Positions 1-7,902 of a DNA stretch of 39,988 nt are shown piece after piece. The DNA is from an uncultured Novosphingobium sp. (GTDB lineage: Bacteria; Pseudomonadota; Alphaproteobacteria; Sphingomonadales; Sphingomonadaceae). The stretch covers positions 1-39,988 of the forward strand of contig CAMPIM010000020.1 in assembly GCA_946886365.1 (NCBI GenBank). Direction: 5' to 3'. A program made the position numbers and the translations under genes. Under the pieces are notes generated by a model. That model was not told the origin of the DNA, searched no databases, and was given only the letters and a program-made list of their open reading frames with translations. Position 1 is the first letter of the stretch; each line of letters opens with the position of its first letter.

Positions 1-1
1 G

Positions 2-232
2 TTTCCGCCGTTGCTGGTCTATCTGGCGGCGAGTGGGGAGAGTGCGGGGCGGCTGGATACCATGCTGGAACGGGCGGCCGACTATCTGGAGCGGGAGTTT
101 GACAGCTTCACCTCCGCCGCGCTGGCGATGCTGGAGCCGGTGATCATCATTTTGATGGGTGGGATCGTGGCGGTGATTATCTTGTCGATCCTGCTGCCTA
201 TCCTGCAATTGCAGAGTCTTACGGGGGCTTGA
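2..232 (+). CDS. gspF: Type II secretion inner-membrane protein GspF, C-terminal part
   Basis: Only the last 76 residues are in the window; the gene begins before base 1. The piece carries the typical GspF ending: a GE(S/A)xGxLxxMLERAA segment, then one hydrophobic helix (MGGIVAVIILSILLPIL) and a short tail. GspF is the polytopic platform protein of the type II secretion system and works with the GspE ATPase, GspL and GspM in the inner membrane. The stop (TGA, 230-232) lies 9 bases before the gspG ATG, so the two are surely co-transcribed. The upstream genes gspC, D and E cannot be seen here. Confidence 0.93.
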   Translation, partial: FPPLLVYLAASGESAGRLDTMLERAADYLEREFDSFTSAALAMLEPVIIILMGGIVAVIILSILLPILQLQSLTGA

Positions 233-241
233 GGAGTGATT

Positions 242-778
242 ATGTCTAGATTGAAGCCAGACTCCGTTCGCCCTGAGCCTGTCGAAGGGCATTCCTTTAC
301 CTCAAAAGAAAAGGGCTTCGACAAGCTCAGCCCGAACGGGGAGGGGTTGGTTCGTCGGCCGATCGAAAATGGCTTCACACTGGTTGAGCTGATGGTGGTG
401 ATCGTCATCATCGGGTTGCTGGCGACGATCGTGGCGATCAATGTCATTCCGGCGACCGACACCGCGCGAGTGGAGAAGGCGAAGGCGGATGTTGCGACGA
501 TCGAGCAGGCGCTGGAGCAGTATCGGCTTGATAATCTGAGCTATCCTTCGCAGACCGACGGGTTGCAGGCGCTGATCAATCCGCCCGCATCGCTGGCACA
601 GCCGCAGCGGTATCGCCGGGGTGGTTATATCAAGAAGCTGCCGGATGATCCGTGGGGCCGGGCCTATCATTATGCGGTGCCGGGACGGAAGGGGGCGTTC
701 GATATCAGTTCGCTGGGGGCGGACGGCCAGCCAGGCGGCGAGAGCGAGAATGCGGATATTTATTCCAGCGAGCTTTAA
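242..778 (+). CDS. gspG: Major pseudopilin GspG with an unusually long leader
   Basis: GspG is the main subunit of the type II secretion pseudopilus. The prepilin signature is clear: cleavage after G44, then FTLVELMVVIVIIGLLATI, with Glu at +5 of the mature chain; the C-terminal half has the family pattern (GLQAL, KLPDDPWG, YHY, SLGADG). The ATG at 242 has GAGGAG 5 bases upstream; a GTG at 236 is also in frame. The mature part is about 134 residues, normal for the family. The odd part is the 44-residue leader, where about 6-10 is usual: most of it is read from two inverted copies of a palindromic repeat. A TTG near base 346 would give a normal short leader but sits almost directly on a purine run, too close for a good ribosome site. 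Confidence 0.93.
   Translation: MSRLKPDSVRPEPVEGHSFTSKEKGFDKLSPNGEGLVRRPIENGFTLVELMVVIVIIGLLATIVAINVIPATDTARVEKAKADVATIEQALEQYRLDNLSYPSQTDGLQALINPPASLAQPQRYRRGGYIKKLPDDPWGRAYHYAVPGRKGAFDISSLGADGQPGGESENADIYSSEL
264..339. repeat. Inverted pair of sphingomonad REP-like palindromes inside gspG
   Basis: Two 27-base copies (264-290 and 313-339) face each other. The core reads GTTCG(CC/GG)CTGAGC(C/T)TGTCGAAG. The two ends of each copy are exchanged in a compensating way (GCC with GGGC in one, GGG with CCC in the other), so each can fold on itself as well as pair with the other. In protein the pair reads as RPEPVEG and GFDKLSPNG. Related copies are at 844-870, 1325-1351 and 34238-34264. Confidence 0.85.
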
Positions 779-815
779 GGCTGCTTCGGCCTCCCTTCGG
801 TCCGCAGGGCTTCGA

Positions 816-1304
816 ATGAAGCGACGGGGCGCGAGTCGAGAACGGTTCTCGACAAGCTCGAACCGAACGGAGGAAGGCTTTACCCTGATCGAGTTGATGG
901 TCGTGTTGACGATCATCGGTTTCATCTCGGCTGCGGTGGTGCTTGCCATGCCGGACCCGCGCGGGCGGGTTGTCGAGGATGCCGACCGCTTTGCCGCGCG
1001 CGTTGCGGCCGCGCGCGACGAAGCGGTTGTTACCGCGCGGCCGATGGGGGTGTGGGTTTCCGCGTCGGGCTATGGCTTTCAGCGCCGTGATGGGGCGCAG
1101 TGGGTGCCGTTGGAGGAGAAGCCGTTCGTGACGGCCAACTGGAAGGCGGGAACGCGGGCGCTGGTTGGCAAGGATGGGCGGCAACAGATTGGTTTTGATG
1201 GGACCGGGCTGCCGACTGACGCCATGACGGTGACTTTGGCGCGAGAGGCGGAGCGGGTTTCCGTGACCGTTGATATGGCCGGGAAGGTCGTTGTCGGTGG
1301 GTAG
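816..1304 (+). CDS. gspH: Minor pseudopilin GspH
   Basis: This is a type II secretion minor pseudopilin. It has a prepilin cleavage site after G21 followed by FTLIELMVVLTIIGFISAAVV with Glu at +5, then a GspH-like beta-rich domain (AARDEAVVTARPMGVWVS, GYGFQ, IGFDGTGLP). The total is 162 residues. The ATG at 816 is chosen because it gives a compact leader and has AGGG 6 bases upstream; an in-frame ATG at 750 inside gspG is the main alternative. The leader (RFSTSSNRTEE) is encoded by a variant palindromic repeat. The gap to gspG is only 37 bases. Confidence 0.88.
   Translation: MKRRGASRERFSTSSNRTEEGFTLIELMVVLTIIGFISAAVVLAMPDPRGRVVEDADRFAARVAAARDEAVVTARPMGVWVSASGYGFQRRDGAQWVPLEEKPFVTANWKAGTRALVGKDGRQQIGFDGTGLPTDAMTVTLAREAERVSVTVDMAGKVVVGG
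844..870. repeat. REP-like palindrome, variant copy, in the gspH leader
   Basis: This 27-base copy belongs to the same family as 264-339 but carries the variant ends GGTTC and GAACC around the shared TCGA(C)AAGCTCG core. It is read in frame within the part of gspH that is removed by prepilin peptidase. Confidence 0.75.
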
Positions 1305-1722
1305 GTTTGTGCGAAAGAAGGGAAGGGCTTCGACAGGCTCAGCCCGAACGGGTGTGGGGCGTGGGAACCCTGAGGCGGGCTTCACGCTGTTGGAGATGCT
1401 CGTCGCGTTGGCGGTGTTCAGTTTGGCGGCTCTGGCGCTGGTGCGGTTGCAGGGGGTGACGTTGCGGACGGCGGCCGATCTCGACAGCAAGGCGCTGGGG
1501 CAGATTGTCGCACGCAACATAATGGTGGAGGTGCAGACCGATCCTGCGCCGCCCTCGCTGGGCAGCGAAGAGGGCGATGTCGATAATGGCGGGCGGCGCT
1601 GGCATTGGGAGCGGGCGGTCAAGGCTACGAACGATAAGCGGCTGTTGCAGGTTGAGCTGACGGTGAATGGGCAGGCGGGGTCGTCGCCGGTCGTGCTGAG
1701 CTTTGTGCGGGTGGTGCAGTGA
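1297..1722 (+). CDS. gspI: Minor pseudopilin GspI
   Basis: Minor pseudopilin of the type II secretion tip complex. Prepilin cleavage is expected after G28, followed by FTLLEMLVALAVFSLAALAL with Glu at +5; the GspI pattern of an early ALA-V-RLQG helix end and a conserved ARN-IMVE segment follows. The protein is 141 residues. The start is uncertain: GTG 1297 (GGGAAGG nine bases upstream, 8-base overlap with gspH) is preferred over GTG 1309, which has little room for a ribosome site. The leader is largely encoded by a palindromic repeat at 1325-1351. Confidence 0.87.
   Translation: MGRFVRKKGRASTGSARTGVGRGNPEAGFTLLEMLVALAVFSLAALALVRLQGVTLRTAADLDSKALGQIVARNIMVEVQTDPAPPSLGSEEGDVDNGGRRWHWERAVKATNDKRLLQVELTVNGQAGSSPVVLSFVRVVQ
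1325..1351. repeat. REP-like palindrome in the gspI leader
   Basis: This 27-base copy is in the same orientation as 313-339 and differs from it by a single base (CAGGCTC for CAAGCTC). It is translated as RASTGSARTG just ahead of the prepilin cleavage site. Confidence 0.83.
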
Positions 1723-2387
1723 TGAGCTGTCCGTCCGAACGAACTGGCGGGAGTGGGCAAGGGCGCGCGCAGGCGGGTTTCACGCTGATCGAGCTGCTCG
1801 TCGCGCTGATGATATTCGCGATGCTGGCGGCGGCGGGTGTGCTGCTGCTGGGGAATAGCGTGTCGGCTCAGGCTCAGGTCAAGACGCGGCTGGATGACAT
1901 GGCGGCGGTGCAGCGGGCCGGCGGCGCGCTGGCGGCCGATCTTGGGCAGGCGGTGCCCCGCATCAGCCGTACGGAGACGGGGACGCTGGCGCCTGCGTTC
2001 TGGTCGCATCGTGAGGGTGAGGCCGTGCCGGTCATGCAGTTTGTGCGTGGCGGTTGGGACAATCTGGGCGATTTGCCCCGGCCTTCCTTGCAGAAGGTGG
2101 AATATTGGGTGCGGCAAGGGCGGCTGGAGCGGCGGACCTATGCGCAGATCGATGGCGCGGCGGGGGACGAGCCAGCTACGCTGCTGGACCATGTGGATGA
2201 TGTCGCGCTGCGCTTTCGCGATGCGCAGGGGGAATGGCGTGGCGAGTGGATACCGACGCAGCCTGACCTGATGCCGCGCGCTGTTGAAATGACGGTGACG
2301 CGCACGGGTGAAGCGCCTGTCACCTTGCGCTTTCTGGTCGGGCCGGGGCCTGCGGAGAAGCTGGAAGGGGAGATGGCCGGTGCCTGA
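1722..2387 (+). CDS. gspJ: Minor pseudopilin GspJ
   Basis: Minor pseudopilin forming the pseudopilus tip with GspI and GspK. It has a 19-residue leader ending AQAG, then FTLIELLVALMIFAMLAAAG with Glu at +5, and GspJ-type downstream features (MAAVQRA, LAADLGQA, VEYWVRQGRLER, RFRDAQGEW). The protein is 221 residues. The ATG at 1722 shares one base with the gspI stop (TGATG), and a GTG at 1719 precedes it directly. Unlike the other three pseudopilin leaders, this one has no clear palindromic repeat. Confidence 0.9.
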   Translation: MSCPSERTGGSGQGRAQAGFTLIELLVALMIFAMLAAAGVLLLGNSVSAQAQVKTRLDDMAAVQRAGGALAADLGQAVPRISRTETGTLAPAFWSHREGEAVPVMQFVRGGWDNLGDLPRPSLQKVEYWVRQGRLERRTYAQIDGAAGDEPATLLDHVDDVALRFRDAQGEWRGEWIPTQPDLMPRAVEMTVTRTGEAPVTLRFLVGPGPAEKLEGEMAGA

Positions 2388-3369
2388 TCCCGGGGAAAAG
2401 GGCGAGCGGGGAGCCGCGCTGCTGACCGTATTGCTGCTGGTCGCGGTGATGGCGGTGGTTGCCTCTACGGCGTTGGAGCGGTTGGCGCTGGCTACGCGGA
2501 TGACTGGGAATAGTGGCGCGGTGGATCAGGCGCGCGCCTTTGCCGATGCCGGGGCGGAGATGGCGCGGTTGCGGATCGGTGATCTGGTCGAGGCCAATCC
2601 GGGCAAGACGACGTTGGCGGGAAACTGGATGGGGACGCCGCAGCCGGTCGCTGTTCCCGGTGGAGTGGCGAGTGCACGGGTGAGTGATGCGGGCAATTGC
2701 TTCAACCTCAACAGCGTGGTGGCTGGCGAGAATGAGTCCAATTTGAAGGTGCGCCCGGTCGGCGTGTCGCAATTTCAGGCGCTGTTGCAGGCGCTGGGCG
2801 TCGATGCGCGGCAGGCGCAGGTGGCGGCAGCGTCGCTGGCCGACTGGATCGACAGCGACAGCGTGCCGCAGCCGGGCGGCGCGGAGGACGAGGTTTATGC
2901 GCAGGCGGCGCGGCCCTATCGCACGGCGAATCGCTTCATGGTGGATGCCAGCGAGCTTCGCGCTGTGCATGGGGTGACGCCGGCCATCTATGATCTGGCG
3001 CGGCCTTGGGTGTGTGCGCTGCCGACGGCGGATTTGTCGCCGATCAACGTCAATACGCTGCTGCCCTATCAGGCGGTGCTGTTCGCGATGCTGCTGCAAG
3101 GGCAGGTGAGCGTGACGCAGGCGCGGCAATATCTGGCGCAGCGGCCCGCCGAGGGTTACGGCAGCACGGTGCAATTCTGGGCGCCGCTTGCTGCCCAAGG
3201 CATCAATCCGCTTGAGGAAGCGGCCAATCAGGTCAAGTTGACGACAGGATTTTTCGGGGTGGACGTGACGGTGGACGTTGGGGGAACGCAGGTGGTGGAG
3301 CGGGCGATGATTGATGCCCGGCAGAGCCCGGCGAGGTTGATCCGCCGTAGCTGGGGAAGCGGCGCGTGA
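2380..3369 (+). CDS. gspK: Pseudopilus tip protein GspK
   Basis: GspK is the large minor pseudopilin that caps the pseudopilus. A short leader ends GERG before AALLTVLLLVAVMAVVAS; there is no Glu at +5, as is usual for GspK. The body has the expected DWIDSD and the late NVNT motif (SPINVNTLLPYQAVLFAML) of the helix-hairpin region. GTG 2380 is chosen because AGGGGAG lies 7 bases upstream and gives a normal GspK start of 329 residues in total; it overlaps gspJ by 8 bases. A longer reading frame back to 2308 would have no prepilin-type leader. Confidence 0.9.
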   Translation: MPDPGEKGERGAALLTVLLLVAVMAVVASTALERLALATRMTGNSGAVDQARAFADAGAEMARLRIGDLVEANPGKTTLAGNWMGTPQPVAVPGGVASARVSDAGNCFNLNSVVAGENESNLKVRPVGVSQFQALLQALGVDARQAQVAAASLADWIDSDSVPQPGGAEDEVYAQAARPYRTANRFMVDASELRAVHGVTPAIYDLARPWVCALPTADLSPINVNTLLPYQAVLFAMLLQGQVSVTQARQYLAQRPAEGYGSTVQFWAPLAAQGINPLEEAANQVKLTTGFFGVDVTVDVGGTQVVERAMIDARQSPARLIRRSWGSGA

Positions 3370-4475
3370 GCGTGCGGGATGGACTGATCGTGGCGCTGCC
3401 CGAAGCGGGCGAGCCGCTGTGGATGCGCGTTGTCGATGGCGCTGTGGCGCGGAGCGGCAGGGGGGCAAACTGGCTGGCCGCTTGCGGCTTGACGGCGTTG
3501 CCTGCCGATGCGGTGGTGATGCTGGTGCCGCCTGCTGCGATGGTGACGTTGCATTGGGCGGAGTATCCTGAGCTTGCGCCACGGCAGGGTCGGGCGGCGG
3601 TGCGGCTAGCGGCGCTGGCGGGGGGGATCGTGCCTTCCGACCAGCTGTTTGCGGCGGGGGATGAGAATGACGATCCGGCGCGGCCGCATGTCGTTGCGGT
3701 CGCGGCGAGGAGTGACATGCAGCATTGGCTGCTCTGGGCGCAGCATCATGGGTTGGACCCGGACATCATCGTGCCTGCGCCGTTATTGTTGCCGGAGCCT
3801 GTCGAGGGTTTTGTGCGTGGCGCGCTGGATGGCGAGGCGGTGTTGCGGGGGAGTGACGTTGCTTTTGGTGGCGATCTGGCTTCGGTGCTGGCGGTCGATG
3901 CGGTGATTGAGGATGTGCCTGCCGATCTGTTGCAGGCGCGGGCGGTTGAGGCTTTGCAGCGGCCTCCGCTGGACCTGCGGCAGGGGGATTTTGCCAAGCG
4001 GGTGCGGCGGGTGGCTGATAAGGCGGTGCTGCGTCGCATCCTGCTGATGAGCGGGCTGATCCTGCTCATCAGCCTGATGATTTCGTTGACGGTTCTGGTG
4101 CGGCAGCATGTGGCGGCGAGCAATCTGGATGCGGAGAGTCTGGCGCTGGCGCGGCAGGTGGTGCCGGGTGCGGGTGACTTGACGCAGGCCGAGGCGGAGA
4201 TTGAGCGGCAGCTGGCAGAGCGCGGGGCGGGGGCTTATGCCTTTACCGCGCCGGTTGCGGGCTTGCTGAGCGCCTTGCAGGAGGCGCCGGGCGTGTCGAT
4301 GACGGCGCTGTCGCGCGATCCGGACGGGATGATCCGGGCGACGCTGGCAGGAGCGAAGGTGGATGAGATCAATACGGTGCTGCTGGCGTTGCAGAGCGCG
4401 GGCTTCACCATCACGGCGACGCCTTCGCAGGATCCGGGCGGGCGAGCGCTGGCTGATATTACGGTGCGATCATGA
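3366..4475 (+). CDS. gspL: Type II secretion protein GspL
   Basis: GspL links the cytoplasmic ATPase GspE to the inner-membrane platform. The first ~215 residues are soluble and fit the actin-like GspL cytoplasmic domain; one membrane helix follows at about residues 222-246 (RILLMSGLILLISLMIS); the C-terminal ~110 residues form the small periplasmic domain. It starts at GTG 3366, overlapping the gspK stop as GTGA, so translation is probably coupled. Around residue 142 the protein reads PEPVEG, which may be a worn copy of the palindromic repeat (3791-3808), but the match is short. Confidence 0.85.
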   Translation: MSVRDGLIVALPEAGEPLWMRVVDGAVARSGRGANWLAACGLTALPADAVVMLVPPAAMVTLHWAEYPELAPRQGRAAVRLAALAGGIVPSDQLFAAGDENDDPARPHVVAVAARSDMQHWLLWAQHHGLDPDIIVPAPLLLPEPVEGFVRGALDGEAVLRGSDVAFGGDLASVLAVDAVIEDVPADLLQARAVEALQRPPLDLRQGDFAKRVRRVADKAVLRRILLMSGLILLISLMISLTVLVRQHVAASNLDAESLALARQVVPGAGDLTQAEAEIERQLAERGAGAYAFTAPVAGLLSALQEAPGVSMTALSRDPDGMIRATLAGAKVDEINTVLLALQSAGFTITATPSQDPGGRALADITVRS

Positions 4476-4957
4476 TGGAATCGGTAAGAACCATGTGGGG
4501 CGAGAGATCGCCGCGCGAGCAATGGATGCTGGGCGTGATGTTCGCCCTGCTGGCGGTGGTGGTGCTGTGGCTGGGCGTGGTGGGGCCGCTGGCTTCGGCG
4601 CAGCGGTCGGCGCGTGAGGGGCTGCTCGCCGCGACCGATCGCAATGCGGCGATGCGGGCGAAGGTGAAGTTGCTCAAGACATTGCCGCGACGGGTTGCGG
4701 CGAGTTCCGGGACGGCGATCGACCAGCTTGTGAGCCAGAGCGCGGGCGAGGCTGGGCTGACGCTGGAGCGGGCGGAGGCGCAGGGCAGCGCGCGGATCGA
4801 GATTGCGATGGCGTCTGTGCGGCCGGTGGCGCTGTTTTCCTGGCTTGCGGCGCTGGAGGCGCAGGGCGTGCGCGTGGAGACGATGAGCGCGCGGCCTTCC
4901 CCGACGGCGGGTAGCGTTTCGGTGCAGGCGGTGCTTGTGCGGGGGGCTGGGCAATGA
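4472..4957 (+). CDS. gspM: Type II secretion protein GspM
   Basis: GspM is a small bitopic platform protein that pairs with GspL. The sequence shows a short cytoplasmic start, one membrane helix at about residues 19-38 (MLGVMFALLAVVVLWLGVVG), a coiled region and a ferredoxin-like periplasmic end. The length of 161 residues is normal. It overlaps gspL by ATGA at 4472-4475. Assignment rests on position as much as on sequence, because GspM varies widely. Confidence 0.85.
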   Translation: MMESVRTMWGERSPREQWMLGVMFALLAVVVLWLGVVGPLASAQRSAREGLLAATDRNAAMRAKVKLLKTLPRRVAASSGTAIDQLVSQSAGEAGLTLERAEAQGSARIEIAMASVRPVALFSWLAALEAQGVRVETMSARPSPTAGSVSVQAVLVRGAGQ

Positions 4958-5676
4958 CGCGGCTGGGCTGGTCGCGGCGGACGCGGGTTGCGATCGTGCT
5001 GTTATTGGCGTTCGGGCTTATCCTGTTCATGCCGATGCGGATTGCGCTGGGGCTTTCTGGGCTGGAACGACTGGGCGTCGCCGCGCGGGAGGTGCGAGGG
5101 ACGCTTTGGAGCGGGCGGATCGATCAGCTGATGCTGGGCACGATGCCGGTCGGGTCGGTGAATGCCGCTTTATCGCCGGTGTCTTTACTGATGGGGCGGG
5201 CGCGGTTCGACATATGGCGGCGGCAGGGCGCGGCGGATGATCTGAGCGGCGCGCTGACCGTGGGTTTTGGACGCGCGGGCATTGATGATGTGACGGGCAC
5301 GGTGCCGCTCGGGCGCAGCTTTGCGCCGCTGCCGATCGCGAGTTTGGCGATGGAGGATGTGACCGCTTATTTCTCCGGCGATCGCTGCGGCCATGCCGAG
5401 GGTCGGGTGCGGGCGCAATTGGCGGGGCAATTCCCGGGTCTCAACCTGACGCAAGGGCTGTCCGGCGTGGCGAGTTGTGATGGCGAGGCGTTGCTGCTGC
5501 CGCTGGTCAGCCAGTCTGGGCTGGAGAAGATCAACCTGCGGATATGGCGGTCGGGACGCTATGTTGCCGAGATGCGGGTGGAGACGGCGGACGCGGCGCT
5601 CGGCGATGCGCTGGCGAAGGTTGGCTTTGCGGGGACAAGCGGCGCGCGGGGGCTGAAGGTCGAAGGAACGCTGTGA
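4954..5676 (+). CDS. gspN: Type II secretion protein GspN
   Basis: GspN is an accessory inner-membrane component found in some type II systems. The 240-residue protein has an N-terminal helix (VAIVLLLAFGLILFMPM), then a mostly beta periplasmic domain with the family pattern ARE-VRGTLWSGR near residue 45 and repeated ALTVGFGR / LPIASLAM strands. Two cysteines in the second half may form a disulfide. It overlaps gspM by ATGA and gspO by GTGA, so it is embedded in the operon. Confidence 0.85.
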   Translation: MTRLGWSRRTRVAIVLLLAFGLILFMPMRIALGLSGLERLGVAAREVRGTLWSGRIDQLMLGTMPVGSVNAALSPVSLLMGRARFDIWRRQGAADDLSGALTVGFGRAGIDDVTGTVPLGRSFAPLPIASLAMEDVTAYFSGDRCGHAEGRVRAQLAGQFPGLNLTQGLSGVASCDGEALLLPLVSQSGLEKINLRIWRSGRYVAEMRVETADAALGDALAKVGFAGTSGARGLKVEGTL

Positions 5677-6422
5677 TCGATCCGCTGTGGGCGGGGCTGG
5701 GCGCGGTTGCAGGGGCGATCGCGGGCAGCTTTTTGGGAACGCTGATATTGCGTTGGCCCGAGGGTCGCGGCGTCATGCGTGGACGGTCGGCCTGCGATAG
5801 CTGCGGGCGAGTGCTGGGAGCGGTCGACCTTGTCCCGATGATAAGCGCGCTACTGTCGCGGGGCAGGTGTAGGACTTGCGGCGGGAAGATTGCACCGCTG
5901 CACGGGCGCATGGAGGCGGGGTGCGCGGTGATCGGGGCGCTCGCCTGCGGTCTGGCGCCAGGGCTGGTGGGGGCTGGATGGGCTTTGCTTGGATGGCTGC
6001 TGCTGACATTGGCGATCCTGGATTGGCGGCATTTCTGGTTGCCGGACGCGCTGACGTTGCCGTTGGCGTTCCTTGGACTGACACTGGGCCTGTGGGTGAC
6101 GGATGCGGCGCTGTCCGCTCGAGTGATCGGAGCTGCGGCAGGTTATGGCGTTCTGCTGGCGGTGGCGGTCAGCTATCGGATGGCGCGGGGGCGCGAAGGA
6201 TTGGGCCTGGGCGATGCAAAGCTGATGGGCGGTCTTGGGGCCTGGTTCGGATGGCAGGCGCTGCCGTTCATCCTGCTGATGGCTGCGGGGATTGGTCTGG
6301 TGGCGGTGCTGGCAAGTGTCGCGTTGGGCCGCAAGATAACGGCAGCGACGCGGGTGCCGCTCGGCACATGTCTGGCGGTCGCGGCCTTCCCCGGGTGGTG
6401 GGTGTCGATGCTGGTTGTCTAG
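5673..6422 (+). CDS. gspO: Prepilin peptidase GspO/PilD
   Basis: This membrane aspartic protease removes the leaders of the pseudopilins encoded just upstream and usually N-methylates the new first residue. The N-terminal domain has both zinc-type cysteine pairs (C41-x2-C44 and C66-x2-C69), which go with methyltransferase activity. The two catalytic aspartates are visible: D117 in LDWRHFWLPD and D181 in the GLGLGDAK motif. Several membrane helices fill the rest. The start GTG 5673 overlaps the gspN stop as GTGA; 249 residues is on the short side but complete. Confidence 0.92.
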   Translation: MIDPLWAGLGAVAGAIAGSFLGTLILRWPEGRGVMRGRSACDSCGRVLGAVDLVPMISALLSRGRCRTCGGKIAPLHGRMEAGCAVIGALACGLAPGLVGAGWALLGWLLLTLAILDWRHFWLPDALTLPLAFLGLTLGLWVTDAALSARVIGAAAGYGVLLAVAVSYRMARGREGLGLGDAKLMGGLGAWFGWQALPFILLMAAGIGLVAVLASVALGRKITAATRVPLGTCLAVAAFPGWWVSMLVV

Positions 6423-6434
6423 TTGCTGTCGCTT

Positions 6435-7178
6435 TTAGCGCACACGCCAGCGATAATCCTCTTCCCGTACCTCAGTGACGGCATATCCTTCGGGATCGCG
6501 AGCAGGGCGAAAACGGTATCGTTCCATGATGACGCGACACGTCATTGCGTCAATCTCCGGATAGCCGCTTCCTTCGATAACTTCGCATCTATCGACCTGT
6601 CCCGAAGGACCGATGGCGTATCGCACGCCGATCGTCACGCGGCCCACGCCGCGCAAGGAGCCAGGGAAATCCGAATTGCGAAAGCGGCCGCCGGTTTGGC
6701 GCGCTCGAGAGAAATCGCCTCCCTCGCCATCCCCCCGGCCAGTGCCGGTTCCAGTGCCCCCGGACCCGCTGCCAAAGCCGGGAGTAGCGCTACTACCCGC
6801 GCCGCCTGCGCCGCTCGTCGGCGCGGTGGGTAGGGTTGGAGCAAGGGTATTTATCATGGGTGACGGGGCGACAACGCTGGGAGGGCGCGGCGGTTGATCT
6901 CGCACCTTCTCGGCGCGTGGAGGAGATCCGGACGCAGCGCCGCCTTCGCGTTTGGATTCGCGAGCTTCCTTAGGCTGGGGAGGTTTGGGTTGGTCCGGCG
7001 TGGGGGGCTTCAGATTGAACAACGCCAAAGGGGTGCTATCTATCGCCGAGCGTAATAGCGAAGGCGCTCGAAGGCCAATTATCAATGCATAGCCGATGAC
7101 GGCGTTGACCAAGAGCGCCGCAATAGCGGGGACGATTCTGCCCCGGCCCTGCCATCGCTGCGCCCAAGATGCTGTCAT
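6435..7178 (-). CDS. TonB-family protein
   Basis: This resembles a TonB energy transducer, which links the proton gradient to outer-membrane receptors. From the ATG at 7178 there is one N-terminal membrane helix (about residues 15-36), then a long Pro/Lys-rich and Gly/Ser/Thr-rich spacer, then a C-terminal TonB-like domain with SGYPEIDAMTCRVIMERYRF, matching the usual YP...A...V...W/F pattern. Two cysteines in that domain could pair. A TTG at 7199 would add seven residues. The gene converges on gspO with a 12-base gap. It is not next to ExbB/ExbD or a receptor, so its partner is unknown. Confidence 0.8.
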   Translation of the reverse strand: MTASWAQRWQGRGRIVPAIAALLVNAVIGYALIIGLRAPSLLRSAIDSTPLALFNLKPPTPDQPKPPQPKEARESKREGGAASGSPPRAEKVRDQPPRPPSVVAPSPMINTLAPTLPTAPTSGAGGAGSSATPGFGSGSGGTGTGTGRGDGEGGDFSRARQTGGRFRNSDFPGSLRGVGRVTIGVRYAIGPSGQVDRCEVIEGSGYPEIDAMTCRVIMERYRFRPARDPEGYAVTEVREEDYRWRVR

Positions 7179-7216
7179 GTCATTGAATGCCGCGCGCAAC
7201 GCGCGGCGATATTGCG

Positions 7217-7507
7217 TTAGCGGTAAACGCGGTTGCCGTTGCGATCGATATAATATTCGCGGCCGCGACGGTCACGTTCCCACCGGCGTTGTCCATCGGA
7301 CGTGGCCGCACCTACGACAGCACCACCCGCAGCGCCGATCGCCGCGCCTTCAGCAACACCAAGCCCAGGCACGATCGCACCTGCTACCGCACCACCGACT
7401 GCGCCGATGCCTGCACCCCGCAGTCCATCGCGCGTCGTTTCACGAGAACAGCCGCCGACGCTGGCAGCGGCTGCCAATCCTGCCATCAATAAGAATGTGT
7501 TACGCAT
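7217..7507 (-). CDS. Glycine-zipper lipoprotein
   Basis: A 96-residue predicted outer-membrane or periplasmic lipoprotein. The signal peptide ends ASVGGC with the likely lipidated C20. The mature part is a glycine zipper (GAGIGAVGGAVAGAIV and GAAIGAAGGAVVGAAT), followed by a charged end with EYYIDRNGNRVYR. Similar small proteins are common in alphaproteobacteria and lack a firm function. The ATG at 7507 is preferred over a longer frame because it begins the signal peptide and has GGAG eight bases upstream. It precedes the TonB-like gene by 38 bases and may share its transcript. Confidence 0.75.
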   Translation of the reverse strand: MRNTFLLMAGLAAAASVGGCSRETTRDGLRGAGIGAVGGAVAGAIVPGLGVAEGAAIGAAGGAVVGAATSDGQRRWERDRRGREYYIDRNGNRVYR

Positions 7508-7902
7508 GGTTCGTCTCCACAATTGCCCAACATCAAACGACAGAGACGCAAGTTGGTTCGATCCATATGTCACAAACGTGCCGAACGGCGCCGAAATTAC
7601 GAGCGTTCGATGTGTATCTATGAAGAGTGGTGACCCGTACGGGAGGGGTTGGACTCAATAAAGAATAGCCGCAAAACGGCTTCAGCCTCTCCGCCTGATC
7701 CTACTGGCGTCAGCCGGTTAGTCATTCAGGCGGCCGAGATCGACTATATTCGTCGTTCCCAAGCGGAGCAGACGTCATTTGCGGAAAATTATGTCGGCTT
7801 GCCCCTAAAAGCGGTGCGACGTAGGAGAAGAATGGCAATTTTTCGTCTTGAGCAAACTGAATGATAGGGCGCTCCCTGGAAATTGCGTCGAAGCCCGCCT
7901 CA
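7508..7902. other. Gene-poor stretch, 395 bases
   Basis: The stretch must hold the promoter of the lipoprotein gene on the minus strand. A 71-codon plus-strand frame at 7649-7864 has no clear ribosome site or family resemblance and is not called. The segment near 7632-7655 (GACCCGTACGGGAGGGG) superficially resembles the complement of a tRNA 3' end, but no cloverleaf follows. Confidence 0.5.

Noticed and set aside
705..2192. Very long minus-strand open frame opposite the gsp genes
   Set aside because: It is rich in Arg, His and Pro, matches no family and lies opposite well-supported pseudopilin genes; high GC content produces such frames by default. Similar antisense frames at 2320-3582, 13911-15278 and 19010-20218 were rejected for the same reason.
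3791..3808. Possible REP-like copy inside gspL (PEPVEG)
   Set aside because: Only about 13 bases of the core match and the flanks do not; kept as a note in the gspL entry.
7632..7655. Segment resembling the complement of a tRNA 3' end
   Set aside because: GACCCGTACGGGA looks like an acceptor/T-arm complement, but no anticodon or D arm follows and no integrase lies nearby, so neither a tRNA nor an attachment site can be supported.
7649..7864. Plus-strand frame of 71 codons
   Set aside because: No ribosome site, no domain or signal, and composition unlike the true genes around it.
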